This document shows, in pieces, positions 12,161 to 24,610 of a stretch of DNA of 64,000 nt. The DNA comes from Serripes groenlandicus (taxonomy: Eukaryota; Mollusca; Bivalvia; Cardiida; Cardiidae). Under the pieces are notes generated by a model, which saw only the letters and a list, made by a program, of their open reading frames with translations, was not told the DNA's origin and made no database searches. Location: the NCBI GenBank assembly GCA_031761405.1, contig JASEVX010000003.1:18438489-18502488 (forward strand), written 5' to 3'. The translations under genes and the position numbers were made by a program. Position 1 is the stretch's first letter, and the number at the start of each line of letters is the position of its first letter.

Positions 12161-12984
12161 TTACGACTAGGTTATAAGCGATACATTTATATACATTAAG
12201 CGGTATGTGAGGTGTGTATTCAAGGATAAACATTGGATCAGTTCCAACTTAAAATCGTGGGTTAAGCATAATCTTTAAACAATAGACGTTTATTGAATAT
12301 AACTATTAGGCCCAGTTTAATATAAAAGATGAACCACTTCATTCAGATCAACATAAAACAAATAGCATGGCTATCGGAGAGTTTTTGTTTCGATCTCCCG
12401 TCGAACCAGATTAAATTGCCAGATTACCCACGGAGTCTATCTGAAAACAAAAGACACACATTGACAAATTTAACACAATGCTTTTCTTAAGTCCGTCACG
12501 TGCTTTTAACTATTTGTTTATGTTTTTGCTGTTCATACCCCACTGTTCATACTTAAGACCACATGCGATATGATATTATATTTTTTTTTAAAAAATGTGA
12601 CATATGAATGATCTAATAGAACAAATGCATTGGAATGATGTTAAACCTTTCCCACATACGACAACTATACAGCAGACGGCTAGCTAAGAAATTATCTATG
12701 CGAAAACACAGACAATCTATATAAATGTAGGTAAAGTTACTGAAAAAATATAGAGGCAAAAGGAGAAACTACCTGGTTTGAGCAATTTCTCCTTCATGTC
12801 AGAAAGTTTGCAAAAGTCGTCTGCTGCAGAGGTGTCAGAAAACGTATATATATAACAAAATCTCCCGGTGTTATTGCATACACATATCAAACATGTTGAT
12901 TCAATTAAATGACATTGCACACATAAGTTTTAATAAGATTGAAAGTGGTTTTTCAAACAATCAGGACATATCTATGCACTTTTC
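12161..12984. other. non-coding DNA with a decayed MITE
   Basis: A degenerate piggyBac-type MITE is visible from about 12641 (TTAAACCTTTCCCACATACG) to about 12850, with the family GGAGAAACTACCTGG and GAGCAATTTCTCC blocks. No gene is supported. Confidence 0.5.
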
Positions 12985-14990
12985 CCATGAGTCCTGTCAG
13001 AGTTATGGCACATTGTATTTGATCCCTTTTTCTTCTAGTATTTCTATATTTCAATGTACGCAATATCTTATCAACTTAAATGATGCCTGCCGCGGTTATG
13101 CAGGTATCATTAGAGCCTTTCTAACATTTATATACACTATAGCCAGTATCATAGCAAGCCGAAAGTGCCACAGTTATTCTCCTTTGCATCGGACCTTTTC
13201 TAGTATTTCTCTAGCACGTCAAATAAACGCATCCGATCAATTCAAATGAGCCCTGCCAGATGTATGCCCCTTTGTATCGGACCTTTTCTAGTATTTCTAT
13301 AGCGTGTTTTTAATACACGCACTTGATCAATTCCAATGAGCCCTGCTAGATGTATGCCCCTTTCTATCGGACCTTTTCTAGTATTTCTATAGCACGTCAA
13401 ATAAACGCATCCGATCCATTCAAATGAGCCCTGCTAGATGTATGCCCCTTTGTATCGGACCTTTTCTAGTATTTCTATAGCACGTCAAATAAACGCATCC
13501 GATCCATTCAAATGAGCATTGCTAGATGTATGCCCCTTTGTATCGGACCTTTTCTAGTATTTCTATAGCACGTCAAATGAGCCCAGCTAGATGTATGCGC
13601 GTTTAATACACTCACTTGATCAATTCATATGAGCCCTGCTAGATGTATGCCCCTTTGTATCGGTAATTTTTTAGTATTTCTTTAGCTTCTCAAATAAACG
13701 CATCCGATCAATTCAAATGAACCCTGCTAGATGTATTGTCCTTTGCATCGGACCTTTTCTAGTATTTCTATAGCACGTCAAATAAACGCATCAGATCAAT
13801 TCAAATGAGCCCTGCTAGATTCATGCCCCTTTTTACCGGACCTTTTCTAGTATTTCTATAGCACATATAATAAACGCATCCGATCAATTCAAAAGACCCT
13901 GCTAGATGTATGCCCCTTTGTATCGGACCTTTTCTAGTATTTCTATAGCCCGTCAAATAAACGCATCCGAACAAATTCAAATGAGCCCTGTTAGATGTTT
14001 GCCCCTTTGTCTCGGACCTTTTCTAGTATTTCTATATCGCGTTTAATACACGCACTTGATGAATTCGAATGAGCCCTGCTAGATGTATGCCCCTTTGTAC
14101 CGGACCTATTCTAGTATTTCTATAGCACATAAAATAAACGCATCCGAATAAATTCAAATGAGCCCTGCTAAATGTATGCCCCTTTGTATCGGACCTTTTC
14201 TAGTATTTCTATAGCACGTCAAATAAACGCATCCGATCAATTCAAATGAGCCCTGCTAGATGTATGCCCCTTTGTATAGGACATTTTCTAGTATTTCTAT
14301 AGCACGTCAAATAAACGCATCCGATCAATTCAAATGAACCCTGCTAGATGTATGCCCCTTGCTATCGGACCTTTTCTAGTATTTCTATAGCACGTCAAAT
14401 AAACGCATCCGATCAATTCAAATGAGCCCTGCTAGATTCATGCCCCTTTGCATCGGACCTTTTCTAGTATTTCTATAGCACGTCAAATAAACGCATCAGA
14501 TCAATTCAAATGAGCCATGTTAGATGTATGCCCCTTTGTCTCGGACCTTTTCTAGTATTTCTATAGCGCGTTTAATACACGCACTTGATCAATTCCAAAG
14601 AGCCCTGCTAGATGTATGCCCCTTTGTCTCGGACCTTTTCTAGTATATCTATATCACGTCAAATAAACGCATCCGATCAATTTAAATGAACCCTGCTAGA
14701 TGTATGCCCCTTTCTATCGGACATTTTCTAGTATTTCTATATCACGTCAAATAAACGCATCCGATCAATTCAAATGAACCCTGCTAGATGTATGCCCCTT
14801 TCTATCGGACCTTTTCTAGTATTTCTATAGCACGTAAAATAAACGCATCCGATCAATTCAAATGAACCCTGCTAGATGTATGCCCCTTTCTATCGGATCT
14901 TTTCTAGTATTTCTATAGCGCGTAAAATAAAAGCATCCGATCAATTCAAATGAGCCCTGCTAGATGTATGCCCATTTGCATTGATCATTT
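12985..14990 (+). repeat. 88-bp satellite array
   Basis: About 20 well-preserved units of 88 bp (for example starts at 13351 and 13439) containing CGGACCTTTTCTAGTATTTC and ACGCATCCGATCAATTCAAA. They are preceded by two or three badly decayed units from 12985. A minority variant replaces the middle with GCGTTTAATACACGCACTTG and appears near 13305, 13605, 14040 and 14570, which suggests a higher-order pattern. The open frame at 12893-13249 overlaps the decayed edge and is not a gene. Confidence 0.95.
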
Positions 14991-14996
14991 TCTGCA

Positions 14997-15230
14997 ATTT
15001 AAGGCAGATCTCTTCAGAGGTCATACACCACGTCTAGCGATTTAAGGCCGATCCCTTTAGAGATCATACACGACGTCTAGCGATATAAGGCCGATCTCTT
15101 AGAGATCATACACCACGTCCGAGACGTCTAGCGATTTAATGCAGATCCCTTTAGAAATCATACACCACGTCTAGCGATTTAAGGCCGATCTCTTTAGCGA
15201 TCATACACCACGTCTAGCGAATTGGGACCT
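14997..15230 (+). repeat. ~50-bp tandem repeat
   Basis: Five units with CATACACCACGTCTAGCGAT and TTAAGGCCGATC, directly adjoining the 88-bp satellite. One unit carries a small internal duplication (CCACGTCCGAGACGTCTAG). Confidence 0.9.
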
Positions 15231-15589
15231 CAATACCGACCCCTATAGAGATCGTACACAGTTATCCTGTCATAACAGTAGTGGGGATACACATGTCAGA
15301 AGGTACAGTTACGTATTCAACTATTTATATATGCTGATGGTGACGACTCTGATATACGGGCTCGCCCGAGTCTTTACTGTACGCAAATACAGTAAGAACC
15401 CATATAAAAATATGCCACTCATTTATCGCAGAATTATTTAGTAAACGATATACAGTATAGCACCCTGCTACCCTTTTAACGTAGTAACGCAAAGGTAAAT
15501 GAATAGCAAATAATGTCAAAAGTCAGATCATTCGTTCAGACCTGAAGCCTTCTGTTGTGATAGCCTACTGGCATTACTAAGCTCTCTTC
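15231..15589. other. non-coding spacer
   Basis: Unique sequence between two repeat fields, with no supported feature. The minus-strand frame at 15325-15519 is unsupported. Confidence 0.45.
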
Positions 15590-16620
15590 ACAGGACGGGT
15601 GCAAAGTTGGGGTTTTGTCGGGAAATCCCAACTCCAACTGGGCATAGCAGCGGGCTAACGCAAGCCAGTGTGGGACAAATGCAACACGAAGTCTGTTTGT
15701 GGCGCTTGCACCTGACATGCATCAATGGGCCGCCCTGTCCGTATATCTCGATCAAAAGGCATGCATAAACTTCGGCTGCCATAAACAGGCTAGATGCCAA
15801 CTAGCATGTAAGTCAAGGAATATACAGCCGGAGTTGGGCTATAGAGTTGCCCAAAATTCCAACTTCAGCTGGACATGGCATCCGGCTGCCATAAATGTAG
15901 CTTGACGCCACCTAGTGCGACTTGAAACCAGAGTTGGGCAGTTCCACCTTGAAATTACAGGTTGACAGTTAACTTCTCTAACTCGATCAGTCGGGATATC
16001 CTAACTCCGGCTGGGCAAATCAGCCAGCTGACACAAGTCGGCGAATTGGGACCTAGTGACCTAATGAAACACGAAATTGTTTTGGGGAGCTTGCACCTGG
16101 CATGAATTAATGGTCCACCCAATCCATCTATCCCGACCAAAAGATACGCCGAATCAAGGGTATGAGCAACTCTGAGGGACCAACTCTGGGCTGGGCTTTG
16201 CCTGTTGCCATAATCAGGCTGGACGACACCTAGTGTGACTCGAAGCCAGTGGTTGGCGCCTTCCCCTGACACGTGTCGAGCAGTTGTCTAAAGCTTGTAA
16301 CTCGAGCAATATGCAGCCGGAGTTGGGTTGTAGACAGGCCCAAAATCACAACTTCAGCTGAACATTGCAGCCGGCTGCCATAAATCCGGCTGGACGCGAC
16401 CGTGTGCAACTAGGAGCCAGAGTTGGGCACTTCAGCCTGACACATGTCAGGTTGTCTGTTAAAGTCTCTAACTCAAACAGGACGGGTGCAAAGTTATTAC
16501 TGAAAATCCCAAATCCGGCTGGGCATAGCTGCCGCAAGTTTGCGATTCGGGACCTAATGCAACACGAAATCAGTTTGGGGCGCTTGCACCTGGCATGCAA
16601 TAATATGCAGCCCATTCCCT
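15590..16620. repeat. mosaic repeat block 1 ('gccggctgccataaatccgg')
   Basis: Diverged units carry recurring phrases: GCAGCCGGCTGCCATAAATC, GCGCTTGCACCTGGCATGCA, CTAATGCAACACGAAATCAG, CCTGACACATGTCAGG. The same phrase returns after about 390-500 bp (for example the AACACGAAAT block near 16060 and 16560). The GC content is higher than in the flanks. Several open frames on both strands arise here because the units lack stops; none shows protein features. Confidence 0.8.
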
Positions 16621-17220
16621 CAAATTCTTCACACGTTGATCACCGACGAACCTATGCTCCAACCTATGGTTCCGTGCACCTTCCATATTTTCTATTGTGT
16701 ACAAGTCTAATGTCGCAGCAACCAAAGTTCTATGTATAATTTCGTCGTTGAACAATTTTGTAAGAAGACCGCCAAAGAAATGGATGATATTGGTCCAATA
16801 ATAATTGAAGAGATATAACTGAATCTTAAATCTCATTTTAAACCGAACGTTCGTGATTTTCGATTTTCCATGTTTTTTCGGTCGCCCCAAGAGTGAAAAG
16901 TAAAGCGGTTGTAAACTTGAGGCCACGCTTACTTACTTGGAATTTTATTTCTATGTGTACAAAAAAAAAAAAAAAAAAAAAAACGCCTGCATCAATGAAA
17001 AGAAAGTAGACGATATACTATAACATCAAAGAATATAGACGATGGGTGATGCCTGATGTCGCAGCAACCACAGTTCTATGTATAATCTTTAAGTCGTTGA
17101 ACAATTTTGTAAGAAGACCGCTAAAGAAATGGATGATATTGGTCCAATAGTAATTGAAGAGATATAACTGAATCTTAAATATCATTTTAAACCTGTTCTG
17201 GTACCAATCTGTTTTCAACC
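16621..17220. repeat. duplicated ~135-bp segment with poly-A tract between
   Basis: The segment at 16708-16841 (from AATGTCGCAGCAACCAAAGT to TTAAATCTCATTTTAAACC) is repeated at 17055-17191. Between them lies sequence (16845-17030) shared with 23312-23505, including CATGTTTTTTCGGTCGC and ACGCCTGCATCAATGAAAAG. An uninterrupted A-run of about 25 (16959-16983) occurs where the other copy has ACAACAAAAG. The minus-strand frames here are not convincing proteins. Confidence 0.75.
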
Positions 17221-18039
17221 AGTCAATATGGCTTAAACAAATTAAGTAAAGAGTACCTGAACACTTTCAAAGTTTTGTCAGTTTGCACCTTTTCTGATAC
17301 CGCATGGTGCCATGTTTTTCAACCAATAAAAATGACTTGAACAATATTTGAAGTGGGTCATTTAAGAAATATTTCTACCAAATAATCTTTGAATCAGGCA
17401 TTTTGCAGCCAAAGTTCTTCTTTGAATTAAAATAGTGATCAATTCTGAAATAGAACTACCAAAGGAACATTCATATGAAGTATTGTTGCAATTGGTGCAG
17501 TGGTTAAGCAGGAGATGTCTTTTGAAATTAGAAGTTTATTTTACTCTTTTTAATCTATTTCTTGATATTCATTCTGTTCAAACATTGATTTATTTGACTG
17601 TCTGCTTCATACGTGCTTTCTCGAACACTTCCAATGCCAGTCACTAATACGTAATTAATGATTGGCATTTACTCAAAGTTCAAAAATCGAATACATATGT
17701 TATAACATATTTTACATACCATTTGCCTTTTGTAGATAATGTTCTAATCATAAATAATCTCATTCCCCTTTCTTCATTTGTTTCCAACAAACAGATCTTT
17801 AACACATAGTTGGAGGTGAAACTACTGTTAACCCCCTTTCAAGCACACAACAGCAGACGGATTTGAAATCTTTCAGTTACAAATTACAATGTTGAAAAAT
17901 ATCACTAATCGAACTAGAGCTATCACTGAATTTGATGAAAACACCCCCACACTGTGCTTTGTCACAGGAGAGGGTTGAGAAAAAATACGAAATTTGGGGA
18001 GGTTAATAGACACTTTTGTGCTAGGGGAACCAGCCTTTA
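17221..18039. other. non-coding DNA
   Basis: AT-rich. It contains an isolated MITE-like end near 17826 (TTAACCCCCTTTCAAGC). No gene is supported. Confidence 0.5.
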
Positions 18040-19268
18040 TTTGGTAGTAAAATTAACAAACAAAAATCACTGCATGTGTCCAGACCATTTACTTCTCACA
18101 CTATTGAAGTAATTTTAGGGGGGAAAGTGCAATTGCTATAGAAGCTTAAATTTCATTGAATTACATCCAATGATTGCTTAGAAATAGTGGAAAACGACTG
18201 TTGGTATATAACACTATGTGTAATAATCAAGGGGACCGTACCTCTTTAAAAAAACATCCAAATAAAAAGCCACCAGGCACTGCACATCACCTCTTTGTTT
18301 AGAAGCTTCGCATAACATTTCATTGAATTCCGAACAGAGATTGCTTCAAAATAGTGCGGAAATAAATGTTGGTACAAAACACTTTGTGTAATAATCAAGG
18401 GGTCAAAACTCCAAAATCATCCAACTGGAATGCCATATGACACTGCACAGCTTCTATTGATATAAAAGTTTCCTATGAAAATAATTCATATGATTCCACT
18501 CAGTGATTGCTAAGAAACAGCGCGGACACGAGTGTTGGTATATAACACTTTGTATAATAAACAAGGGTTCAAAACTCTGTAAATCATCCCATTGGAATGA
18601 AATAAGGCACTGCACATCTTCTATAGGTATAAAAGCTACCTATGAAAATAATACATTTAATTCCACTCAATGGTTGCTAAGAAACAGCGCGGACACGAGT
18701 GCTTGTATATTACACTATGTATAATAAACAAGGGTGCATGACTCTGTATAGATCATCGAACTGAAAAGCCATCAGGCACCGCACATCAACATGTGGTATA
18801 GGTGCTTCCTATAAAAGTACAGTCACTACCACCCAGTGATTGCTGAGAAACAGCGCGGACAACAATGTTGATATATAACACTATGTGTCATACTCAAGGG
18901 AGCAATAGATGTTAATTGCCATCATGAACTTCACATATCCTATTGGTATGGAAGCTTCATATACAATTATATTGTATTCTACCTAGTGATTGCTGAGAAT
19001 TTGCACGGACACGAATGTTCGTATATTACACTATGTGTACTAATCCAACTGAAAAGCCATCAGGCACTGCACATCTCCTTCAGGTATAAAAGCGCCGTAT
19101 ATAGTTTCATTGAATTACACCAAGAGATTGCTGAGAATTAGTGCGGACATGAATGTTGGTATATATCACTATGTACTTGCATACTAGACATAACTCGAAT
19201 ACCACCAGGCACTGCATATCTCCACTTTCTCATTGAATTCCAACCAGAAGTTGCTAAGAAACAGCACG
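18040..19268 (+). repeat. ~167-bp satellite, about eight diverged units
   Basis: The phrase GATTGCTAAGAAACAGCGCG recurs near 18172, 18342, 18505, 18672, 18840, 18988, 19127 and 19250. Spacing is about 167 bp in the middle and shorter at the right edge. Each unit also has TATATAACACTATGTGTAAT and CAGGCACTGCACATC. A unit close to one nucleosome repeat is common for satellite DNA; any function here is unknown. Confidence 0.9.
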
Positions 19269-19419
19269 GCGAATAAGTAGACCTTCTGATTGATGTACCA
19301 ACCAACCGACCAACTTCCCGACTGACCAATCGACACAGAGACTCCTAAACTTGTTTGTAGGAATATAACTATTACCAGTATTTATATTGATTTGTTGCAC
19401 ATGTAGAATGTGCGTGAAG

Positions 19420-21965
19420 TAAGCCGGAGTAACCGGAACAGCGGGACAGCCGGAGTTTCGATTACACCGAAAAAGACATCGCTTCGACTATTCTGGCCAG
19501 TCTGACAGTCGATTCGGACAAGCTTAAACCACATGCATTATGTACAAATACATTGTCTGTAGATTTTAATATTTGCTGGATTTTTATGCTAAAAGGCCTT
19601 GCACGAATGCATAAGCGAACTGGACGCGAGCAATTATGTCGGCGTAACGCATGTTAAACACTTTAACTCAAACAGGTCGGATGCAAATTCAGAAAATACT
19701 AACCAGTATCAATCAGCTTTAACAGCGGAAGTTCCGACAACTCCAGCTACATATTAGCCGGCTGCCGCAAGTCGGCGAATTCGGACCTTATTCGGACAAG
19801 TCAGTTTGGTGCGCTTGCACCTGGCATGCATCGATTGGCCAACCGATCCATCCATCCCAAATCGAGGATGGGAGCCACTCTGTCGGCCCAACTCTGGCTA
19901 CCTTAAATCCGGCTGGACGTAACCTAGTGCGACTCAAAGCCAGTATTTGCTGCCTTCCCCTGACACGTGCCAGCCAGCCGGTTAAAGTCTGAAACTAGAG
20001 CAAAATGCAGCCGGAATTGGGCTGCAGACTTTTCCAAAATCCTAACGTGAGATGGACATGGCAGCCGGCTGCCCTATTGCAACTTGGAGACTTAGGCATT
20101 TTCACTTGACACATGTCAGATTGCCAGTTAAAGTCTCTAACTCAAACAGGACGGTTGCAAATTCGGGACTTTCGGTTGTAGACTTGCCAAAGTTTCCATC
20201 TGCAGCTGGTTATGGCGACCGGCTGCCATAAATCCGGCTATACGTCATCTGATGACACTCGGAGCCAGAGTTGGGCAATTTCACATGACACTTGTTTGGT
20301 TGACAGTTTTTATCGGGAAATCCCAACTCCCGCTGAACATAGCAGCCGGCAGCCACTAGTTGGCGAATCGGGTTCTAATGAAACACGATGTTTGTGTTGG
20401 GCGCTTGCACCTGGCATGTATCAATGGGCCGCTAAATCAATATATCTCGCACGCATAATTGAGGGTGTGAGCCTCTCTGTCGGTCAAACTCTGGTCTGGT
20501 TTTGCGGCCGGCTGCCATAAATCCGGCTGGACGCCATCTAGTACGCCTCGAAGCTAGTGTTTCGCGTGTTCCCCCAACACATGTCGGCGGCTTGCTAAAG
20601 TGTGAAACACGAGCAAAATACAGCCGGTGTTGGGCTGTATAATTGTCCAAAATACAAAGTTCAGCTAGACATTGCTAGACATTGCAGCCAGCTGTGATGA
20701 CCCGGGTGGACACCATCTATTGTTGGGCTTAGCAGCCGGCTGCCTCAAGTGGTTGAATCGGGAGCTAATGCAACCATAAGTCAGTTTGGGGCGCGTGCAC
20801 CTGGCATGCATTTATGGGCCGCCAAATCCAATCATCTAGAAAAATAGGCACGCCTAATGGAGGGTGTGAACCGTTTTGTCGGCCCAACTTTGTCTTGGTT
20901 TTTCAGCCAGCTGCCACAAATCCGGCTTGATGCCACGAAGTGCGACTTGAGACCAGTGGGTGGTGCCCTCACTTGACACTTGCCGGACAGGCGGCCAAAT
21001 TATGTAACTCGAGCAATACACATTCGGAGTAGGGCTTCAAACTTGCCCAAAATCCCGATTGCTGCTGGACATGGCAGCCGGATACCATACATCCGGCTGA
21101 ACGCAACCAAGTATGACTCGAAGCCAGGGTTTGAAGTCTGCTATTTAAACGTCCCTGACAGTTGTCAAAAGTCTGTAAATTGAGTAATACTACAGCCGAA
21201 TCCCAACTTCAGCTGAACTTTGCAGTCGGCTGCCTTAATCCGTCTGGACGCTACCTAGTATGACTCGGCGCCACTGTTAGGTACATCCACCTGACACATG
21301 TCTGGGATTTCTCGAAACAGTCCAAATTTTGAACCCGTCCTGTTCGAGTTAGAGAAATTAACTTGCGATCTGATATGTGTCAAATGGAAGTACCTAGCAC
21401 TGGCTCCAAGTTGCACCAGCCTGATTTATGGCAGCCGGCTGCAATGTCTAGCTGAAGTTGGGATTTTTGGCAAGTCTACCACCCGAATCCGGCTGTATTT
21501 TTCATCCGGCTTGACGCCACCGAGTGCGACTCGAAGCCAGTGTTTGGCGCCTACCCTCGACACGTGCCTTACAGCTGGCTAAAGTATGTAACTCGAGCCG
21601 TAGACAGCCGAGGTTGTAAATAATGAATTGCCCAAAGTCCCTAATTTAGCTTGACATGGCAACCGGCTGCCATAAATCCGATTTGACGCCACTAATGGCG
21701 ACTCGGAGACAGTGTTTGGGACTTCCACCTGACACATGTCTGGTTTCTGGTTGCGAGTTGAACTCTCTAACCCGAACAGGACCGGTGCAACTCCGGCTGG
21801 GCATAGCAGCCGGCTGCCGCAAGTCGGCGAATCGGGACGTTATGCAACATGAAATCAGTTTGGGACGCTCTTTTCTTGCATGCATCAATTGGAAGCCGAA
21901 TCCACATATCTCGAATAATAGGCACGCCAAATCGAGTGTGTGAGCCACTCTGTCGGCCCAACTCG
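19420..21965. repeat. mosaic repeat block 2 ('gccggctgccataaatccgg')
   Basis: Same family as 15590-16620, with at least five or six diverged units. Recurring phrases are GGCATGCATCAATGGGCCGC, ATCCGGCTGGACGCCACCTA, GTGCGACTCGAAGCCAGTGT and AGTTGGGCTGTAGAC. Around 21300-21480 part of a unit is inverted (CAAATGGAAGTACCTAGCAC, GCACCAGCCTGATTTATGG). Open frames on both strands are by-products of the repeats. Confidence 0.8.
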
Positions 21966-22440
21966 AATATATAGATATATAAGTATTCCTCACACTGCCT
22001 ATATAAAGATTTACTCCCCACATTATTTAGTTAAAGATGTATGTTCACACACTATCTAGATACATAGGTATTTCCCCCACACTAGATAAAGAGGTATTCC
22101 CAACACTATCTAGATATCGAGTCCATTCCCTTGGCCCATAATATCTAGATTTAAAGATCTTGTATACAATATCTAGATATAGAGATCTTCCCGCACACTT
22201 TCTAGATATAAAGATATTACCCCCTCCCCCGATACACTTTCTAGATATAGAAATCTCCCCCTCCAACAACTATATTAATATAACGCCCATTCACCCCGCC
22301 CGACATTATGTAGATATAAAGGTCTTTCCCCACACTATCTAGACATAGAGGTCTTTTCTTATACTATCTAGAAATATATGTCATTCCCCACACTATCTAT
22401 ATATAGAGGTCTACCCCCACATTACCTAGATATAGCGGTC
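21966..22440 (+). repeat. ~35-bp minisatellite
   Basis: About 12 degenerate units of CCCACACTATCTAGATATAG followed by AGGTCTTCC. It abuts the GC-richer mosaic repeat on its left. Confidence 0.85.
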
Positions 22441-22614
22441 ATGAACATTGACTTACTCCGAGACTCATTCATTTTCAATTTACGCTGAATTGGCACTATC
22501 TTTACAGCATGTAGGTTAGTGCACCACATATACAAAAGTCCTTGAACTTAGTTATCATGTTTGCTTGACTTTGCCTTTACTTTTACCCGCTACCTCCATA
22601 TGCGGATGGAATAT

Positions 22615-23000
22615 TGTTTTGGTGTCGTCCGTACGTCCGTCCGTTGGTTCGAAACCATATCGAAGGCATGTTTAGATGGATTCGATGAACATGATACGGA
22701 ATGTTAACCACCACAGGAAAATGCGATGTAGCTAGTGTCACTGAGATTGCCTCAGAAACACCATAGTTATGTCCCCTTTAATATATATTGTATATGAACA
22801 GAGTTTCATTGTAACACTCGACATGTCCACATTTGATATCAAATCTCCATGAAATGTAAACATTTATCTCCATCAAATTACGGTCAAGCTTCAAAATGCC
22901 TCACGTGGAGTCAAGAAAGAACACTTGTGAACATTTTAGATGCACATGAATTTCCATCGAATGTTGTTCATGTTAAAAAAAAGGTAATGTGGGGTAAATT
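22615..23000 (+). repeat. degenerate dispersed repeat
   Basis: The 5' phrase GGTGTCGTCCGTACGTCCGT is followed by TGGATTCGATGAACATGATA, TTGCCTCAGAAACACC and TATCTCCATCAAATTACGG. It resembles the segment at 4630-5250. No coding is supported. Confidence 0.45.
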
Positions 23001-23192
23001 ACTAGGTCACTCGGATCAGATTTTGCATATATTTTGCATTTTTTATATAAGGCTCCCGAGACACCCTACACACTCTACAGATCTTTACGTAACTTTTATA
23101 CCAAGGTGGTCAAAGCATTGTTTTACAATCTTACGTTTGGCTTGGATCTCAATTTAACCATTCCCCGTCTCACGAAACTCAGAAAAATGTGA

Positions 23193-23505
23193 TTAACGCA
23201 AAGTGATGACTGCATCTTCCGATGTGTCCTTCTCGGACTCTTCGTACGATCTTGTTCGTGTGTCTTGAAGAACACCACGGATATGTTTAAACTGTTTAAA
23301 AATATAGGAAAAAAATGCCCGAACTTTCGTGACTATTTCTTGATTTTTTCCCATGTTTTTTCGGTCGCACCACGAGTGAAAAGTAAAGCGTTTGTAAATT
23401 TGAGGGCACAAGGACTTACTTGGACTTTTATTTTTATGTGTACAACAAAAGACGCCTGCATCAATGAAAAGAAAGTAGACGATTTACTATAACATCAAAT
23501 AATAT
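23193..23505 (-). other. small unrecognised ORF inside a duplicated segment
   Basis: A 72-codon minus-strand frame (23411 down to 23193) ends in a charged tail (RTRSYEESEKDTSED). Part of its upstream DNA (23312-23505) is repeated at 16845-17030 without keeping the frame. No domain is recognisable and the annotated start is not ATG. It could be a remnant of a mobile-element exon. I would not call it a gene without expression data. Confidence 0.2.
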
Positions 23506-24410
23506 TGAAGGTGGTTTAAGAAAAGAGGGGACGGAAGGGGATCCATCATGTTTGACCAATGCGTGCTGCTCTCAAGACCAGATGTGTGTTTTAAGACCTA
23601 GATAATATAGCTCCTGTGTAGAATATTCTTGTGTAGCTAGTAGCGAAGTAAGAACATATGTACGTAAACTAAGGAATACGATGTAACGCTAGCTTTTCTT
23701 TCCTTGCTCCAGGCATCGTCAAGATTTTCTAATTCTCAACCTTATCTAGCTCGTAAAACAGGGCACCTGCGGTGTAATGTCCGGCTGAAATATCGCACTT
23801 GTATGATCGTACTTACAAGGCCTTCATGTAATAACGCCACGGTTACTATTAATACTTAACAAATTGTACTACTATTGTTATAACTAACACTCCTGATATT
23901 ACTTCAACTACTTTTACTTAGATCAGAACAAAATTAAGACAAGTAAACCACTTAAGTCAGTAAAACTCATACTTACACAAAATACTTTTGAAAGAAAAAA
24001 AATGTAATTAGTATTACCTATTATTTTCCCCAAAATGTTTCTGAATCAACATTTGGCATGGGAAATAACAGAGGAAATTAACTATAGGAAGGGAAAATAG
24101 TAAGTGCATGCTGGAAGTATGGATAAACCAACGTTTCAACTTCCCGATGTATTTTTTCTTCCTTTAATGACGCTGTTTACACTTATCCTGAATGCAAGTT
24201 GTTGAAAGAGTCCGTGGAACATAATCCCGTACCCGATAAAAGGAAGACACTGAAGTTGCTTGTACCACAGGGGATCATACTGTGTGATGTGGGCAATGGA
24301 TTATATACTTGTCGCCGTCTTATTGGTGGCTACCTTTTCATGAGGTCAAGACAGTTTCAGCGTCTGCACTAGCAGACAGAAGGCGAGGAAGCTAATGAGG
24401 CGTTCTTTGA
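23506..24410. other. non-coding DNA
   Basis: No supported element or gene between a repeat and the assembly gap. Confidence 0.5.
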
Positions 24411-24610
24411 NNNNNNNNNNNNNNNNNNNNNNNNNNNNNNNNNNNNNNNNNNNNNNNNNNNNNNNNNNNNNNNNNNNNNNNNNNNNNNNNNNNNNNNNNN
24501 NNNNNNNNNNNNNNNNNNNNNNNNNNNNNNNNNNNNNNNNNNNNNNNNNNNNNNNNNNNNNNNNNNNNNNNNNNNNNNNNNNNNNNNNNNNNNNNNNNNN
24601 NNNNNNNNNN
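24411..24610. other. assembly gap (200 N)
   Basis: Exactly 200 unknown bases. Frames reported across it are artefacts. The round length suggests a scaffold gap placeholder, so the true distance is unknown. Confidence 0.98.

Noticed and set aside
15536..16926. Several 60-125 codon frames on both strands
   Set aside because: They arise in the mosaic repeat, overlap each other on opposite strands and show no domains.
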